This document shows positions 21,956 through 30,828 of a stretch of DNA of 64,000 nt, piece by piece. The position numbers and the translations under genes are program-made. Source of the DNA: an uncultured Ruminiclostridium sp. (GTDB taxonomy: Bacteria; Bacillota; Clostridia; Oscillospirales; Acutalibacteraceae); the NCBI GenBank assembly GCA_902490005.1, contig CABUCM010000010.1, forward strand, positions 11,003-75,002, read 5' to 3'. Position 1 is the stretch's first letter; each line of letters opens with the position of its first letter. The notes beneath the pieces are model-generated. The model worked only from the letters and a program-made list of their open reading frames with translations. It had not been told where the DNA came from and made no database searches.

Positions 21956-23338
21956 TTAGAATTTACGGTACTTTTTAACCTTCCGTTTTCTGCGGTCACG
22001 GCGGTTATAAATGGTGGCGATAATCAAATAGATGATAAAGAGCACCACAAAGAGTCCTACGATTCCAAGAAACCAGGGAGAAGAGATGATATTCTTGGCG
22101 CCCTCCCAATAATACAGCAGATCGCTTCTCTGCACATCCTCGCTGGCGACCAGGTTAATGGTGGCAAGCTGATGGTTGGCGTAGGACAGGGTGGCCTTTC
22201 CTAGGATTTCCCCTTTGGTAATAGGGGCGTTGACGCTTTCCGGCTTTTCTACGTCGGATACCACGATGGAGTTCAAATCCACATCGTTGGGCAGCAGGGA
22301 GGTGACATCCGCTTCCGGCACCAGCAAAAGGGTGTCCTTATCCCAAGCCAGGTTCAAATTAACCTCGGCCAAGGGCTTTTCCATATCCACAATGGATTTC
22401 AGGGTAAAAGTACGGAACGCCCAGCGGTATAGGGCTTTGGAATCAATCATAGCGCCGTTTTTCGGGGTCGGGTCCTGTCCCTCCACGTGCGGCGAGCCCA
22501 TAGCCACGCATAAATAGGCATAGCCCTCAGCCTTGGCGGTGGTGACGATGCAGTCCCCTGCCTGGTCGTGCCAGCCGGTTTTGATACCGGTGACATACTG
22601 GTAATAATAATCCTCGTAGTAAGGGATCATCATCAGATTGGTGGTGCTGATGTCCCGTTCCTCCTGCATATTCGTGGCGGGAATCGTATGGACCGTTTGA
22701 CTGACAACATCCATAAACCGGGGCAGGTCCATAGCGTATTCGGCCATAATTCCCATATCCCGGGCGGTGGTATAATGGTCGTCGTCGTGCAAGCCGTCGG
22801 GATTGGCGAAGTGGGTGCCGGTACAGCCCAGCTCGGCGGCTTTATCGTTCATCAGCTGGACAAACCGGTCCATATTGGAGAGGTTCTCCGGATTTCCAGT
22901 TTCCTGATTGACCTTGCCGCCCACATAATCGGCTAAAACCACGGCGGCGTCGTTGCCGGATTGCACCATCAGGCAGTTTAAAGCCTCATAAACAGACATG
23001 GTTTCCCCAACCATAATGAAAGCGATGGAGCTTCCGGTGCCCTCTAGGGAATCCTTTAACTCCTGGGTCAAGGTGACGGTGGTGCCGTCTAAATCATCCA
23101 CGTTTTCAGCCACCACGATGTAGGTTAAAATTTTAGTGGTGGAGGCGGGCTCAATCCGTTCGTCGGCGTTTTTGGTATAGACTACCGTGCCGGTATCCAG
23201 ATTTTTCATAAAGATAGCGTTGCAGTTGGTGTCAAAGTCAATGGTAAAGCCTTCTTCCCCTGCGGCCCTGGCTGGGAACGAAAAAACCATGGTGAACGCA
23301 ATAAGACAAGAAAGCAAAAGGATTAACTTTTTTTTCAT
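21956..23338 (-). CDS. D-alanyl-D-alanine carboxypeptidase (DacF/PBP5-like)
   Basis: A 460-residue low-molecular-weight penicillin-binding protein that trims the terminal D-Ala from peptidoglycan pentapeptides outside the membrane. The signal peptide spans residues 1-26. The active-site motifs are S66-T-T-K69, S127-G-N129 and K253-T-G255. A beta-rich PBP5 C-terminal domain follows. The protein ends with a transmembrane segment (GIVGLFVVLFIIYLIIATIY) and a very basic tail, rather than the amphipathic helix of Escherichia coli PBP5. Confidence 0.93.
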   Translation of the reverse strand: MKKKLILLLSCLIAFTMVFSFPARAAGEEGFTIDFDTNCNAIFMKNLDTGTVVYTKNADERIEPASTTKILTYIVVAENVDDLDGTTVTLTQELKDSLEGTGSSIAFIMVGETMSVYEALNCLMVQSGNDAAVVLADYVGGKVNQETGNPENLSNMDRFVQLMNDKAAELGCTGTHFANPDGLHDDDHYTTARDMGIMAEYAMDLPRFMDVVSQTVHTIPATNMQEERDISTTNLMMIPYYEDYYYQYVTGIKTGWHDQAGDCIVTTAKAEGYAYLCVAMGSPHVEGQDPTPKNGAMIDSKALYRWAFRTFTLKSIVDMEKPLAEVNLNLAWDKDTLLLVPEADVTSLLPNDVDLNSIVVSDVEKPESVNAPITKGEILGKATLSYANHQLATINLVASEDVQRSDLLYYWEGAKNIISSPWFLGIVGLFVVLFIIYLIIATIYNRRDRRKRKVKKYRKF

Positions 23339-23383
23339 AGAAGTTTTTCCTCCGATATGGTATGATTAAATAAATCGGATTGG

Positions 23384-23722
23384 TTATCCGATATGTGTTT
23401 CTATTTTGATGCCGTACTGTCCCACTTGGTCTTGGACAGCTTGCAGAAATTTTTTACAGTGACCGCTTATGTCATATTTAAAGTGAATTTCTATAACTGC
23501 CATATGGAATACTGATTCAGGATATTGGCTTTTATATTGTTTGGTTTCCAAGTACGAAAGATAAGCGTTGATTTTATCTTGCAAAAGAATCAAATGGTCA
23601 TATTCATTGACCGGGTTGTCATCGCCTTGCCACATTAAATGATCGGTCAGCAGAAGACAGATTGCATTTCTGTTATTGTCTATGCCGACGCCGTCGATAA
23701 TTTCCGGATTGTCTATCGCCAT
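23384..23722 (-). CDS. Small conserved protein (DUF6572-like)
   Basis: A 112-residue cytoplasmic protein starting MAIDNPEIIDGVGID at ATG 23722, after an AAAAGGGGTG site. The opening and the DHLILLQDKINAYLSYLE segment resemble small uncharacterised proteins grouped as DUF6572; I recall this from the family and could not search. No catalytic motif or membrane segment is visible. The longer in-frame start at 23770 is upstream of the ribosome-binding site. It ends 45 bases before the carboxypeptidase start, so the two may share a transcript. Confidence 0.65.
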   Translation of the reverse strand: MAIDNPEIIDGVGIDNNRNAICLLLTDHLMWQGDDNPVNEYDHLILLQDKINAYLSYLETKQYKSQYPESVFHMAVIEIHFKYDISGHCKKFLQAVQDQVGQYGIKIETHIG

Positions 23723-23768
23723 CGCCACACCCCTTTTTACATGCAAACAATATTGGATTATGTATACC

Positions 23769-23797
23769 ATTTTACCTTATTTACCAGGGAAAGGCAA
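23769..23797 (-). promoter_or_regulatory. Promoter for the DUF6572-like gene
   Basis: On the minus strand TTGCCT (23792-23797) and TAAAAT (23769-23774) are separated by 17 bases. They lie 47 bases before the start at 23722 and probably also serve the carboxypeptidase and GNAT genes. Confidence 0.55.
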
Positions 23798-23846
23798 ATA
23801 AAAAATTTATGACAATGTTAACAATTTCCTGACAGGAGGAATGCAA

Positions 23847-24536
23847 ATGATATTTATCACAGGAGATATGCACGGCGTGATGGAACGATTTCAGGATTCC
23901 GCTTTCCGGCACATCAAAAAAGGGGACGTGCTGATTATCTGCGGTGATTTCGGCTTCCTTTGGGAGGGAACCGAGAATGAAAAGAAGGTTCTCAGGAAGC
24001 TGGAAAAGAAAAAATATGAAATCCTGTTTGTAGACGGGATTCATGAGAATTTTGACCTGTTGGAAAAATATCCTCAGGAGGAATACGCCGGAGGAAAGGT
24101 ACACCGGGTCGGCGCCAATATCCGCCATCTGATGCGGGGCGAGCTGTTCACCATCGAGGGCAAAAAAATATTTGCCTTTGGCGGCGGAGAAAGCATGGAA
24201 AAAGAGGACCGGGTCAAGGCCGGGAAATGGTGGGAAAGGGAAATGCCCACCTTGGAGGAAATGCAGCACGGGGTGGACCGGCTGGACGAGGTGGACCGGA
24301 AAGTGGATTATATCGTCACCCATGAGCCCCCTACTAGGGTGCGCACCATCATCGATAATACTCTCAGAAACTTCAATATGCTGGACGCTTATTTGGATGA
24401 GTTGTCCACCAAGGTTACTTATGAGAAATGGTTTTTCGGAAGCCTGCATCTGGACCGAAAAATCACAGCCAAAAGCTATGCGGTATTCACCGATTTGGTC
24501 CCAGCGGAAATTCCTGAAGGAAAGAGAAGAAAATAA
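23847..24536 (+). CDS. Metallophosphoesterase
   Basis: A 229-residue calcineurin-like phosphoesterase. The metal-binding motifs are GDMHG near residue 6, GDFGF near 33, DGIHEN in the place of the usual GNHE, THEPP near 154, and a final GSLH. The change from GNHE to DGIHE is seen in a subset of the family. The substrate is unknown. ATG 23847 is chosen because AGGAGGA ends 6 bases before it; the ATG at 23841 is too close. It is separated from sbcD by only 3 bases, suggesting an operon with a DNA-repair nuclease. Confidence 0.85.
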   Translation: MIFITGDMHGVMERFQDSAFRHIKKGDVLIICGDFGFLWEGTENEKKVLRKLEKKKYEILFVDGIHENFDLLEKYPQEEYAGGKVHRVGANIRHLMRGELFTIEGKKIFAFGGGESMEKEDRVKAGKWWEREMPTLEEMQHGVDRLDEVDRKVDYIVTHEPPTRVRTIIDNTLRNFNMLDAYLDELSTKVTYEKWFFGSLHLDRKITAKSYAVFTDLVPAEIPEGKRRK

Positions 24537-24539
24537 GCT

Positions 24540-25697
24540 ATGAAGTTTATCCATACGTCCGATTGGCATTTGGGAAAAATGATTTACGGCCGGTCTCTCC
24601 TGCCGGATCAGGAATATTTCATCAAGCAAGTTTTTCTGCCGGCCATCGACCGGGAACAGCCTGATTTTGTGATCCTGGCCGGGGATATTTACGACCGCCA
24701 GATCGCGCCGGTAGAGGCGCTCCGGCTGTTTGACTGGACCGTGGACCAGATCGCCCAGAGGGAGATCCCATTTTTCCTCATTTCCGGCAACCACGACGGC
24801 GCGGACCGCCTGTGCGTGGGCGCCCGGCTGCTGCGGAAAAGCGGCATTTATCTTGCCGCGAGGCTAGAGGACGCCTTGGAACCGGTTCTCCTGGAGAAAA
24901 ATGGAGAATCGGTTCAGGTGTTTTTGCTGCCTTATTTTGAGCCGGCCCAGGCCAGGGCCGTTTTTCAGGACGATTCTATTCGGGGGTTTGGAGAGGCTTA
25001 TGAGGCTGCAATCAGCCGGATGGAACAGCGCCGGGACCCTGGGCTTCCCAGCGTTTTGGTTTCCCACTGCTTTGTGGCGGGCAGCACGGTGTCCGATTCG
25101 GAAAGCCCCCTTTATGTTGGCGGCAGCGGGGAGATCGGCTCCGGCTGTTTCCAGAATTTCACCTACGTGGCCCTGGGGCATCTTCACGGCCCCCAGAAGG
25201 CGGGAGCCAACGGCCGGTATTCCGGCTCCCCTCTGTGCTATTCCTTCGACGAGGTGAACCAGAAAAAGGGCTACACCGTAGTGACCATCGAAAATGAAAC
25301 GGTTCGTTATGAGCAGGTCCCGGTGGCGCCTATGCGCCCTATGCGCGTGCTGACGGCCTCCTTTGACCAGTTGATGGCGGAAGGAAAAAAAGCCCCCTGT
25401 GAGGATTACGTGTTCCTGATGCTCACCGACGACAAGCCGGTGTTTATGCCAGTGGATCAGCTGCGAGATTATTATCCCAACCTACTTGGCCTTTCCAGCC
25501 AGTGGCTGAAAAGCGGCGGCCTGCAGGGATTGACCGGGGAACAGCGAGAGCAAAAGGAACGCCTTCAAAAGCGAAACGGGGAAAAGGAGATTTTCAGCGC
25601 GTTCCTTTCGAGCGTCTGCCAAAGCGAGGCCACCCAAGAGGACCAGGAGCTGTTTGACCGGATTCTGGCCCAGGTGGGAGAGGGGGCGGTAAAATGA
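24540..25697 (+). CDS. sbcD: Exonuclease subunit SbcD
   Basis: A 385-residue nuclease subunit (bacterial Mre11) that cuts DNA hairpins and ends together with SbcC. The phosphoesterase motifs are SDWHLGK, GDIYDR, SGNHDG, SHCFV and GHLHGP, in order over the first 225 residues. A capping domain fills the rest. It overlaps sbcC by an ATGA, a sign of translational coupling and of equal subunit synthesis. Confidence 0.95.
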   Translation: MKFIHTSDWHLGKMIYGRSLLPDQEYFIKQVFLPAIDREQPDFVILAGDIYDRQIAPVEALRLFDWTVDQIAQREIPFFLISGNHDGADRLCVGARLLRKSGIYLAARLEDALEPVLLEKNGESVQVFLLPYFEPAQARAVFQDDSIRGFGEAYEAAISRMEQRRDPGLPSVLVSHCFVAGSTVSDSESPLYVGGSGEIGSGCFQNFTYVALGHLHGPQKAGANGRYSGSPLCYSFDEVNQKKGYTVVTIENETVRYEQVPVAPMRPMRVLTASFDQLMAEGKKAPCEDYVFLMLTDDKPVFMPVDQLRDYYPNLLGLSSQWLKSGGLQGLTGEQREQKERLQKRNGEKEIFSAFLSSVCQSEATQEDQELFDRILAQVGEGAVK

Positions 25698-28438
25698 CCC
25701 CGGTTCGTCTTACCATGCAGGCGTTCGGCCCCTATCAGGATATCACGGAGATTTCCTTTTCTCAATTGGAGGGAAAGCTGTTTTTGATTACCGGCTCTAC
25801 CGGCGGCGGGAAAACCACGATTCTGGACGCTATTTGCTTCGCCTTGTTCTGCCGGGCTACCGGCGGGCGGCGGACCTGGCAGGATATGCGGAATCTTTCC
25901 GCCGGGGAAGACGTGCCCACCGTGGTGGATTTTACGTTTTCCTTAGGCGGAGAGCAATACCGGTTTCGGCGGTCCTGGAGATGGCATAAGGTCCGCGGAA
26001 GCGGCCGGCTGGAAATGCGGGACGAGCACCAGTGCAGCCGGAAAAACGGCGAGGAATGGGAACTGGTGGCTTCCGGGGCGGAATCCAAGGTGCGGGAATA
26101 CGCTCAAAATCTGCTGGGCCTGACCTGCGAGCAGTTTTCCCAGGTGATTGTGCTGCCGCAGGGAGAGTTTCGAAAGCTGTTGCTTTCCAATTCCACCGAG
26201 AAAACGAAAATATTCCAAACCCTGTTCCAGACGGAAAAGTGGGAACAGATCACTAAGTGTGCCCAAAGGCTGGCGGATGGTTTAGGCCAGCAGTGCGGGC
26301 AGCTGCTTTCCGCGCGGCAAAGCATTTTAGAGAATGAAAATGTGCAAACCGTAGAGGAACTGGCCGCGCTGAACCAGGAAACGGCGGCTGAATATGAAAA
26401 AAGCGTGGAGGCTGCCAAGAAAATAGAAAACGAATTGTCGAAAATAACATTAATTATACAAAAAGTAAATAAATTAATGGAAACCCAAGAGAGCCTTTCC
26501 AAGGTGCGGGCACAGCAAAAGGAAGCCGCCGCCAAGAAAACAGCGTTGGAACAAAAACACCGGGAGGCGCTGGCGCGGGAAGGGAAGATTGCCAAGCTGG
26601 AAGAAGAGAGGACGCGTGTGCTTCAGGCGGTGACCCAGCAGCGGGAACAGCTGGAAACCCTTTCGAAATTGCAAGGGCTGGAAAAAGAAAGGGCCCTTTT
26701 AGAGACGGAAAAAGCGGCCCTGGAAAAGGAACAGCGGGACTGGGAGCAAAAGGCCTTGGCCGCGGCGGGGAATTTAGAAAAGGGTAAGGCTTATTTGCGG
26801 GATTTGAATGAAAAGCTAAAGGCTTTACCGGAGGCCGCCCAAAAGGCCCAGGAGCTCAAAACCTTTTTTGACCTGTTCACACAATTTGAAAAGGAGCAGG
26901 AACGGCTGGGATCGGAACAGCGGGAGTTAAAGGCCTCCCGGGAGGCTTTTGAGCGGGCGAAGGCCAATCTGTCGGCCCTACAGGAAAGCCTGGAAAAAGC
27001 CCAGCAAGCGGCCCGTAAGGATATGGCGGGGCATTTGGCCTCCGGCCTGCGGGAGGGGGAACCCTGCCCGGTGTGCGGGGCGGCGCATCATCCGAGTCCC
27101 GCCAGGCCTAGGGAAGAGGCCGCCGTTACCCCGGAGGAGGAAAAGCGCCTGAGAGGGCTGGTAAAAGAAGCCCAGGGAGCCTTTGAAAAGGCCCAAGGAG
27201 AATTTACCAAGCACCAGGGCCGGGCGGAGTTGCTGGCAAAAACGGCGGAAGAGGCGCAGCGCAAGCTGGCGGCCTGCGGCGTACCCTTGCAAGAGCTTCC
27301 CGTTCTTCTGGAGGCGGCGCAAAAAGAACTCGCCGCGCTGCGGGAAGCACGGGAACGCCTTCCCCTGGCGGAAAAGCGGCTTGCCCAGCGGGAAGAAGAG
27401 CAGAAAACCGCCAGGGAACAGGCGGAGCAAAGCAAGGAGAAGCAGGCCCGGTGGGAAAATAAGCTGTCCGCTGTCAGGGCCGGGTGGGAATCCCTGCGGG
27501 AAACCTTGCCAAAGGACAGTCAAGGGCAAAGCCTTGCCGCCACGGAGAAGAGCCTCCGGGAACGCTTGGCGGCGGAACAGGCGCGGTCGGAAGAACTCCA
27601 GCGGGAGATCAAGGAAATCCGGGAGGGAGCTGCCAAAGCCGGAGAAGCCCTGGCCGCCGCCTCCGCCAGGGAACAGGCGATGGTAACCCAGGAAAAGGAT
27701 GCTAGGGAGCAATGGGAAAAAGCAAAGGCCGAAGCGCCCGGGGAGTTCGACCGGGAGGCGCTGGAACAGGCGTTAACCCAACTTCAGGCGGCAAACCGGG
27801 AGGGGCTGCGGAAAACCGGCAGCCTGCTTCAGAAAAAGCAGTCTCTGGAAAAGGAAGCGGCGAAAATCCGGGAGCTTGAGGACGCGGGCAGGGAGATCCA
27901 GGAGGAATACGCCAAGGCGGAACGGATCGCCCGGTTTTTCAGCGGGAAAAATCCTCAAAACGTGCCCCTGAAAATGTTTGTCCTGGGGGTAATGCTGGAT
28001 GATATTTTAAGCCGGGCCAACGTGTATTTTACCACCCTGAGCAGCGGAAGGTACCAGCTGAACCGAAAGCGGGAGGGGGCAAGCCGGGGCTACAGTGGCC
28101 TGGAGCTGGAAATTTACGACGCTTATTCCGGCGGCGGGAGAAACGTGGACACCCTTTCAGGCGGGGAGCTGTTTTTGGCTTCCCTGTCTCTGGCCTTCGG
28201 CCTTTCCGACGTGGTGCAAAGCTATTCCGGCGGCGTCAGGCTGGAATCTATTTTTATCGACGAGGGCTTTGGCACCCTGGATGACGAAGCCCTGAACACC
28301 GCGATGAAAGCCTTGTTTGAAATCCAAAAAAGCGGCAGGACGGTGGGGATTATCTCCCATGTTACCGAGCTGAAAAGCAGGATCCCAGCCCAGATTCAAA
28401 TTACGGATGGCCACAAAATCAAGGTAGCCCTGCCGTAA
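25694..28438 (+). CDS. sbcC: Exonuclease subunit SbcC (Rad50-like SMC ATPase)
   Basis: A 914-residue SMC-like ATPase, partner of SbcD. The Walker A motif GSTGGGKTT is near residue 35. Long coiled coils rich in E, K, Q and A follow on both sides of a zinc hook (CPVCG, about residue 457). The ABC signature LSGGELFLASLSLAFGLS and Walker B FIDEGFGTLD are close to the C-terminus. The start codon lies inside the sbcD stop. Confidence 0.95.
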   Translation: MTPVRLTMQAFGPYQDITEISFSQLEGKLFLITGSTGGGKTTILDAICFALFCRATGGRRTWQDMRNLSAGEDVPTVVDFTFSLGGEQYRFRRSWRWHKVRGSGRLEMRDEHQCSRKNGEEWELVASGAESKVREYAQNLLGLTCEQFSQVIVLPQGEFRKLLLSNSTEKTKIFQTLFQTEKWEQITKCAQRLADGLGQQCGQLLSARQSILENENVQTVEELAALNQETAAEYEKSVEAAKKIENELSKITLIIQKVNKLMETQESLSKVRAQQKEAAAKKTALEQKHREALAREGKIAKLEEERTRVLQAVTQQREQLETLSKLQGLEKERALLETEKAALEKEQRDWEQKALAAAGNLEKGKAYLRDLNEKLKALPEAAQKAQELKTFFDLFTQFEKEQERLGSEQRELKASREAFERAKANLSALQESLEKAQQAARKDMAGHLASGLREGEPCPVCGAAHHPSPARPREEAAVTPEEEKRLRGLVKEAQGAFEKAQGEFTKHQGRAELLAKTAEEAQRKLAACGVPLQELPVLLEAAQKELAALREARERLPLAEKRLAQREEEQKTAREQAEQSKEKQARWENKLSAVRAGWESLRETLPKDSQGQSLAATEKSLRERLAAEQARSEELQREIKEIREGAAKAGEALAAASAREQAMVTQEKDAREQWEKAKAEAPGEFDREALEQALTQLQAANREGLRKTGSLLQKKQSLEKEAAKIRELEDAGREIQEEYAKAERIARFFSGKNPQNVPLKMFVLGVMLDDILSRANVYFTTLSSGRYQLNRKREGASRGYSGLELEIYDAYSGGGRNVDTLSGGELFLASLSLAFGLSDVVQSYSGGVRLESIFIDEGFGTLDDEALNTAMKALFEIQKSGRTVGIISHVTELKSRIPAQIQITDGHKIKVALP

Positions 28439-28776
28439 GTCATAACCACCAGCAAAGCTGGCGGCTTGAATAGGTCCTTCTAGGGCCTATTGCCGGCTGG
28501 CGACTAAAAGACGCATAGACTATTTCGTTACTTGCGTCAAGCGTACTGCCGCCGGCAAATCGGCAATGCTCCACAATATTTCATGTTATTGTATAGCGAG
28601 ATTGCTTTTTTCATCGCCTACGGCGACAGCTTCCCTGGGGGAAGCCTTTTGCGAAAGCATTTTTACCGCCCCCTGGTAGAACCGGGGTTTTTCTCTTGCT
28701 TAAGCGTACAAGAAGACCAAAGACGCCTCCCAAACCAATTTTGGGGGCGTCTTTTCTTCTTGGACAGCATTTAGGC
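28439..28776. other. Hairpin-rich intergenic region after sbcC
   Basis: These 338 bases between convergent sbcC and recG contain no gene that I recognise. They hold several dyads: CACCAGC-AAA-GCTGGCG near 28447, AGGTCC ... GGGCCT near 28472, a terminator-like GCTTCCC-TGG-GGGAAGC plus T-run (28629-28650), and CCCTGGT-AGA-ACCGGGG plus TTTTT (28671-28692). The recG terminator follows. The first part could be an intergenic palindromic repeat. Confidence 0.6.
28720..28755 (-). terminator. Terminator of recG, probably bidirectional
   Basis: Stem AAGACGCCTCCCAAA / TTTGGGGGCGTCTT with one bulged base and a small loop. The flanking A and T runs allow use on both strands. Confidence 0.82.
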
Positions 28777-30825
28777 TTAGTTGAACGCCGTTTCCCCGGC
28801 GCGGGAAAATAAGCGCCGAATTTCCGCCTTGATCCCCCGGTACAAGGGAGAGGACAAGGCGGGATCTTTTTCCAGCAGGGCTTTCGCCGCCTGTTGGGTC
28901 TGGGAAACCACATCCATATCCCCCAGCATGTCGGCGATTTTCAGCTCCGGCAAGCCGTGCTGCCGGGCGCCGAAGAAATCTCCAGGCCCCCGCAGCTTCA
29001 AATCCTCGTCCGCTATCTGAAAGCCGTCATTGGTGCGGCACATAGCCTTTAAACGGTACACAGCTTCCTCATTCTGGGCGTCGGAAACCAAAATACAGTA
29101 GCTTTTCGCCTTTCCCCGGCCTACCCGGCCCCGAAGCTGGTGAAGCTGGGAAAGGCCGAACCGCTCGGCGTTTTCAATGAGCATGATTACCGCGTTAGGT
29201 ACGTCCACCCCTACCTCGATGACGGTGGTGGAAACCAGAAGATCCAGCTCTCCTTGGGAAAAGGCGCGCATCACCCGCTCTTTTTCCGCGGGCTTCATCC
29301 GTCCGTGGAGCAGGCCCACCCGGTACTGCCGGAATTCCCGGTTTTTCAGGCTTTCAGCGTATTCCACCGCGGAGGCCAGGCTGCTTTCACCGGACTCGTT
29401 TTCCACCAGGGGGCAGACGATGTAGCCCTGCAGCCCCTGGTCCAGGTGCTTTTGCAAAAAGCCGTAGGCCCGGCTTCTTTTCTTGGTGTCGATCCAAAAG
29501 GTGTCGATTTTCTGCCGGCCTGGCGGCAGTTCGTCTAAAACGGAAACATCCAGGTCGCCGTAAATCATCAGGGCCAGCGTTCTGGGGATCGGGGTAGCGG
29601 ACATTACCAGGAGATGGGGATTTTTCCCTTTGCCGGCCAAGGCGGCCCGCTGGGCCACGCCGAACCGATGCTGTTCGTCGGTAATTACCAAGCCCAGGTT
29701 ATGGAATTCCACCGGGTCGGAAAGGAGGGCATGGGTGCCGATGAGCAAATCGATTTGACCAGCCTTCAAAGCGAAAAGGAGCTCCCGCCGTTCCCGCTGC
29801 TTGGTGGAGCCTGTCAGCAACGCCGCTGTCAGCCCGGTGCCCTGGAACAGCTTTTCCATGGTGTGAAAGTGCTGTTCCGCCAGGATCTCGGTGGGGGCCA
29901 TAAACGCGGATTGTATGCCCTCCCTGGCGGCGCAGAAGCACAGCGCCGCCGCAACCGCGGTCTTTCCCGAGCCTACGTCTCCCTGGATCAGCCGGTTCAT
30001 GGGCGTTTTTTTCCCCATGTCCGCCACGCATTCTCCCACGGCCCGCCTTTGGGCGTTGGTGGGGGAAAAGGGAAGGTGATCGAAAAATTCCTGGGAAACG
30101 TCTTTGGAGAGAAAGCAGCCGGTCTCTTGGCGGTTTCGGCTTTTTAACTGGCAAAGGCCCAGCTGTAAAATAAAAAGCTCTTCAAAAGCCAGCCGGCGGC
30201 GGGCGGCGTTCAGGGCCTGCTCCGACTGGGGCAGGTGAATATCATGAATCGCCCGGTATAACCCCTCCAGCCGGTAAGCGGCCCGGAGTTCCTCCGGCAG
30301 AGGGTCGTTGATATGCTCGGGCAAAAGGGCCAGGGCTTGCCTTACCGCAGCCTCGATCTGCCGAGACGACAGCCCCTCGGTTTGCCCATAAACCGGGTGA
30401 AAACCGGAATGGCCGGCAACGGCGGTAAAGTTTGGGGATGTCATTTCCCGCCGGGTAAAGGTGCCGCCCACCTTTCCATAAAAGAAATATTCTCCATTTT
30501 GTTTTATCAATTTAGGAATATACCGGTTGTTGAAAAAAGTGAGTTTCATCGCCGAGGCTCCGTCGCTTGCCTGGCACCGGTATAGGGTCATGCCCTTACG
30601 GATTCGGGTTTCCGTCACCGGAGAAACCACCATAGCCCGAATGCACACCGGCCGGTCGAAGGGGGCGGCGTCGATCTCAAAGGGATGGCTCCAATCCTCA
30701 TAGGCTCTGGGATAGTAACGCAACAAAGCGCCGACACTATCCACGCCCAGCTGATGGAACAGCTGGGCGCGTTTGGCACCGACGCCTTTTAAAGTCTGTA
30801 AATTTTGATCGAATAAAGAAGCCAT
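28777..30825 (-). CDS. recG: ATP-dependent DNA helicase RecG
   Basis: RecG, 682 residues, the branch-migration helicase for stalled forks and recombination. The N-terminal wedge (OB) domain occupies about the first 230 residues. The helicase motifs follow: the Q-like TNAQRRAV, Walker A GDVGSGKT, DEQH, SATPIPRTLAL, then the second helicase domain with VGVDVPNA and QLRGRVGRG. The start lies 3 bases after the fakA stop and has no strong site of its own, so it is probably translated by coupling. Confidence 0.95.
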   Translation of the reverse strand: MASLFDQNLQTLKGVGAKRAQLFHQLGVDSVGALLRYYPRAYEDWSHPFEIDAAPFDRPVCIRAMVVSPVTETRIRKGMTLYRCQASDGASAMKLTFFNNRYIPKLIKQNGEYFFYGKVGGTFTRREMTSPNFTAVAGHSGFHPVYGQTEGLSSRQIEAAVRQALALLPEHINDPLPEELRAAYRLEGLYRAIHDIHLPQSEQALNAARRRLAFEELFILQLGLCQLKSRNRQETGCFLSKDVSQEFFDHLPFSPTNAQRRAVGECVADMGKKTPMNRLIQGDVGSGKTAVAAALCFCAAREGIQSAFMAPTEILAEQHFHTMEKLFQGTGLTAALLTGSTKQRERRELLFALKAGQIDLLIGTHALLSDPVEFHNLGLVITDEQHRFGVAQRAALAGKGKNPHLLVMSATPIPRTLALMIYGDLDVSVLDELPPGRQKIDTFWIDTKKRSRAYGFLQKHLDQGLQGYIVCPLVENESGESSLASAVEYAESLKNREFRQYRVGLLHGRMKPAEKERVMRAFSQGELDLLVSTTVIEVGVDVPNAVIMLIENAERFGLSQLHQLRGRVGRGKAKSYCILVSDAQNEEAVYRLKAMCRTNDGFQIADEDLKLRGPGDFFGARQHGLPELKIADMLGDMDVVSQTQQAAKALLEKDPALSSPLYRGIKAEIRRLFSRAGETAFN

Positions 30826-30828
30826 AGC

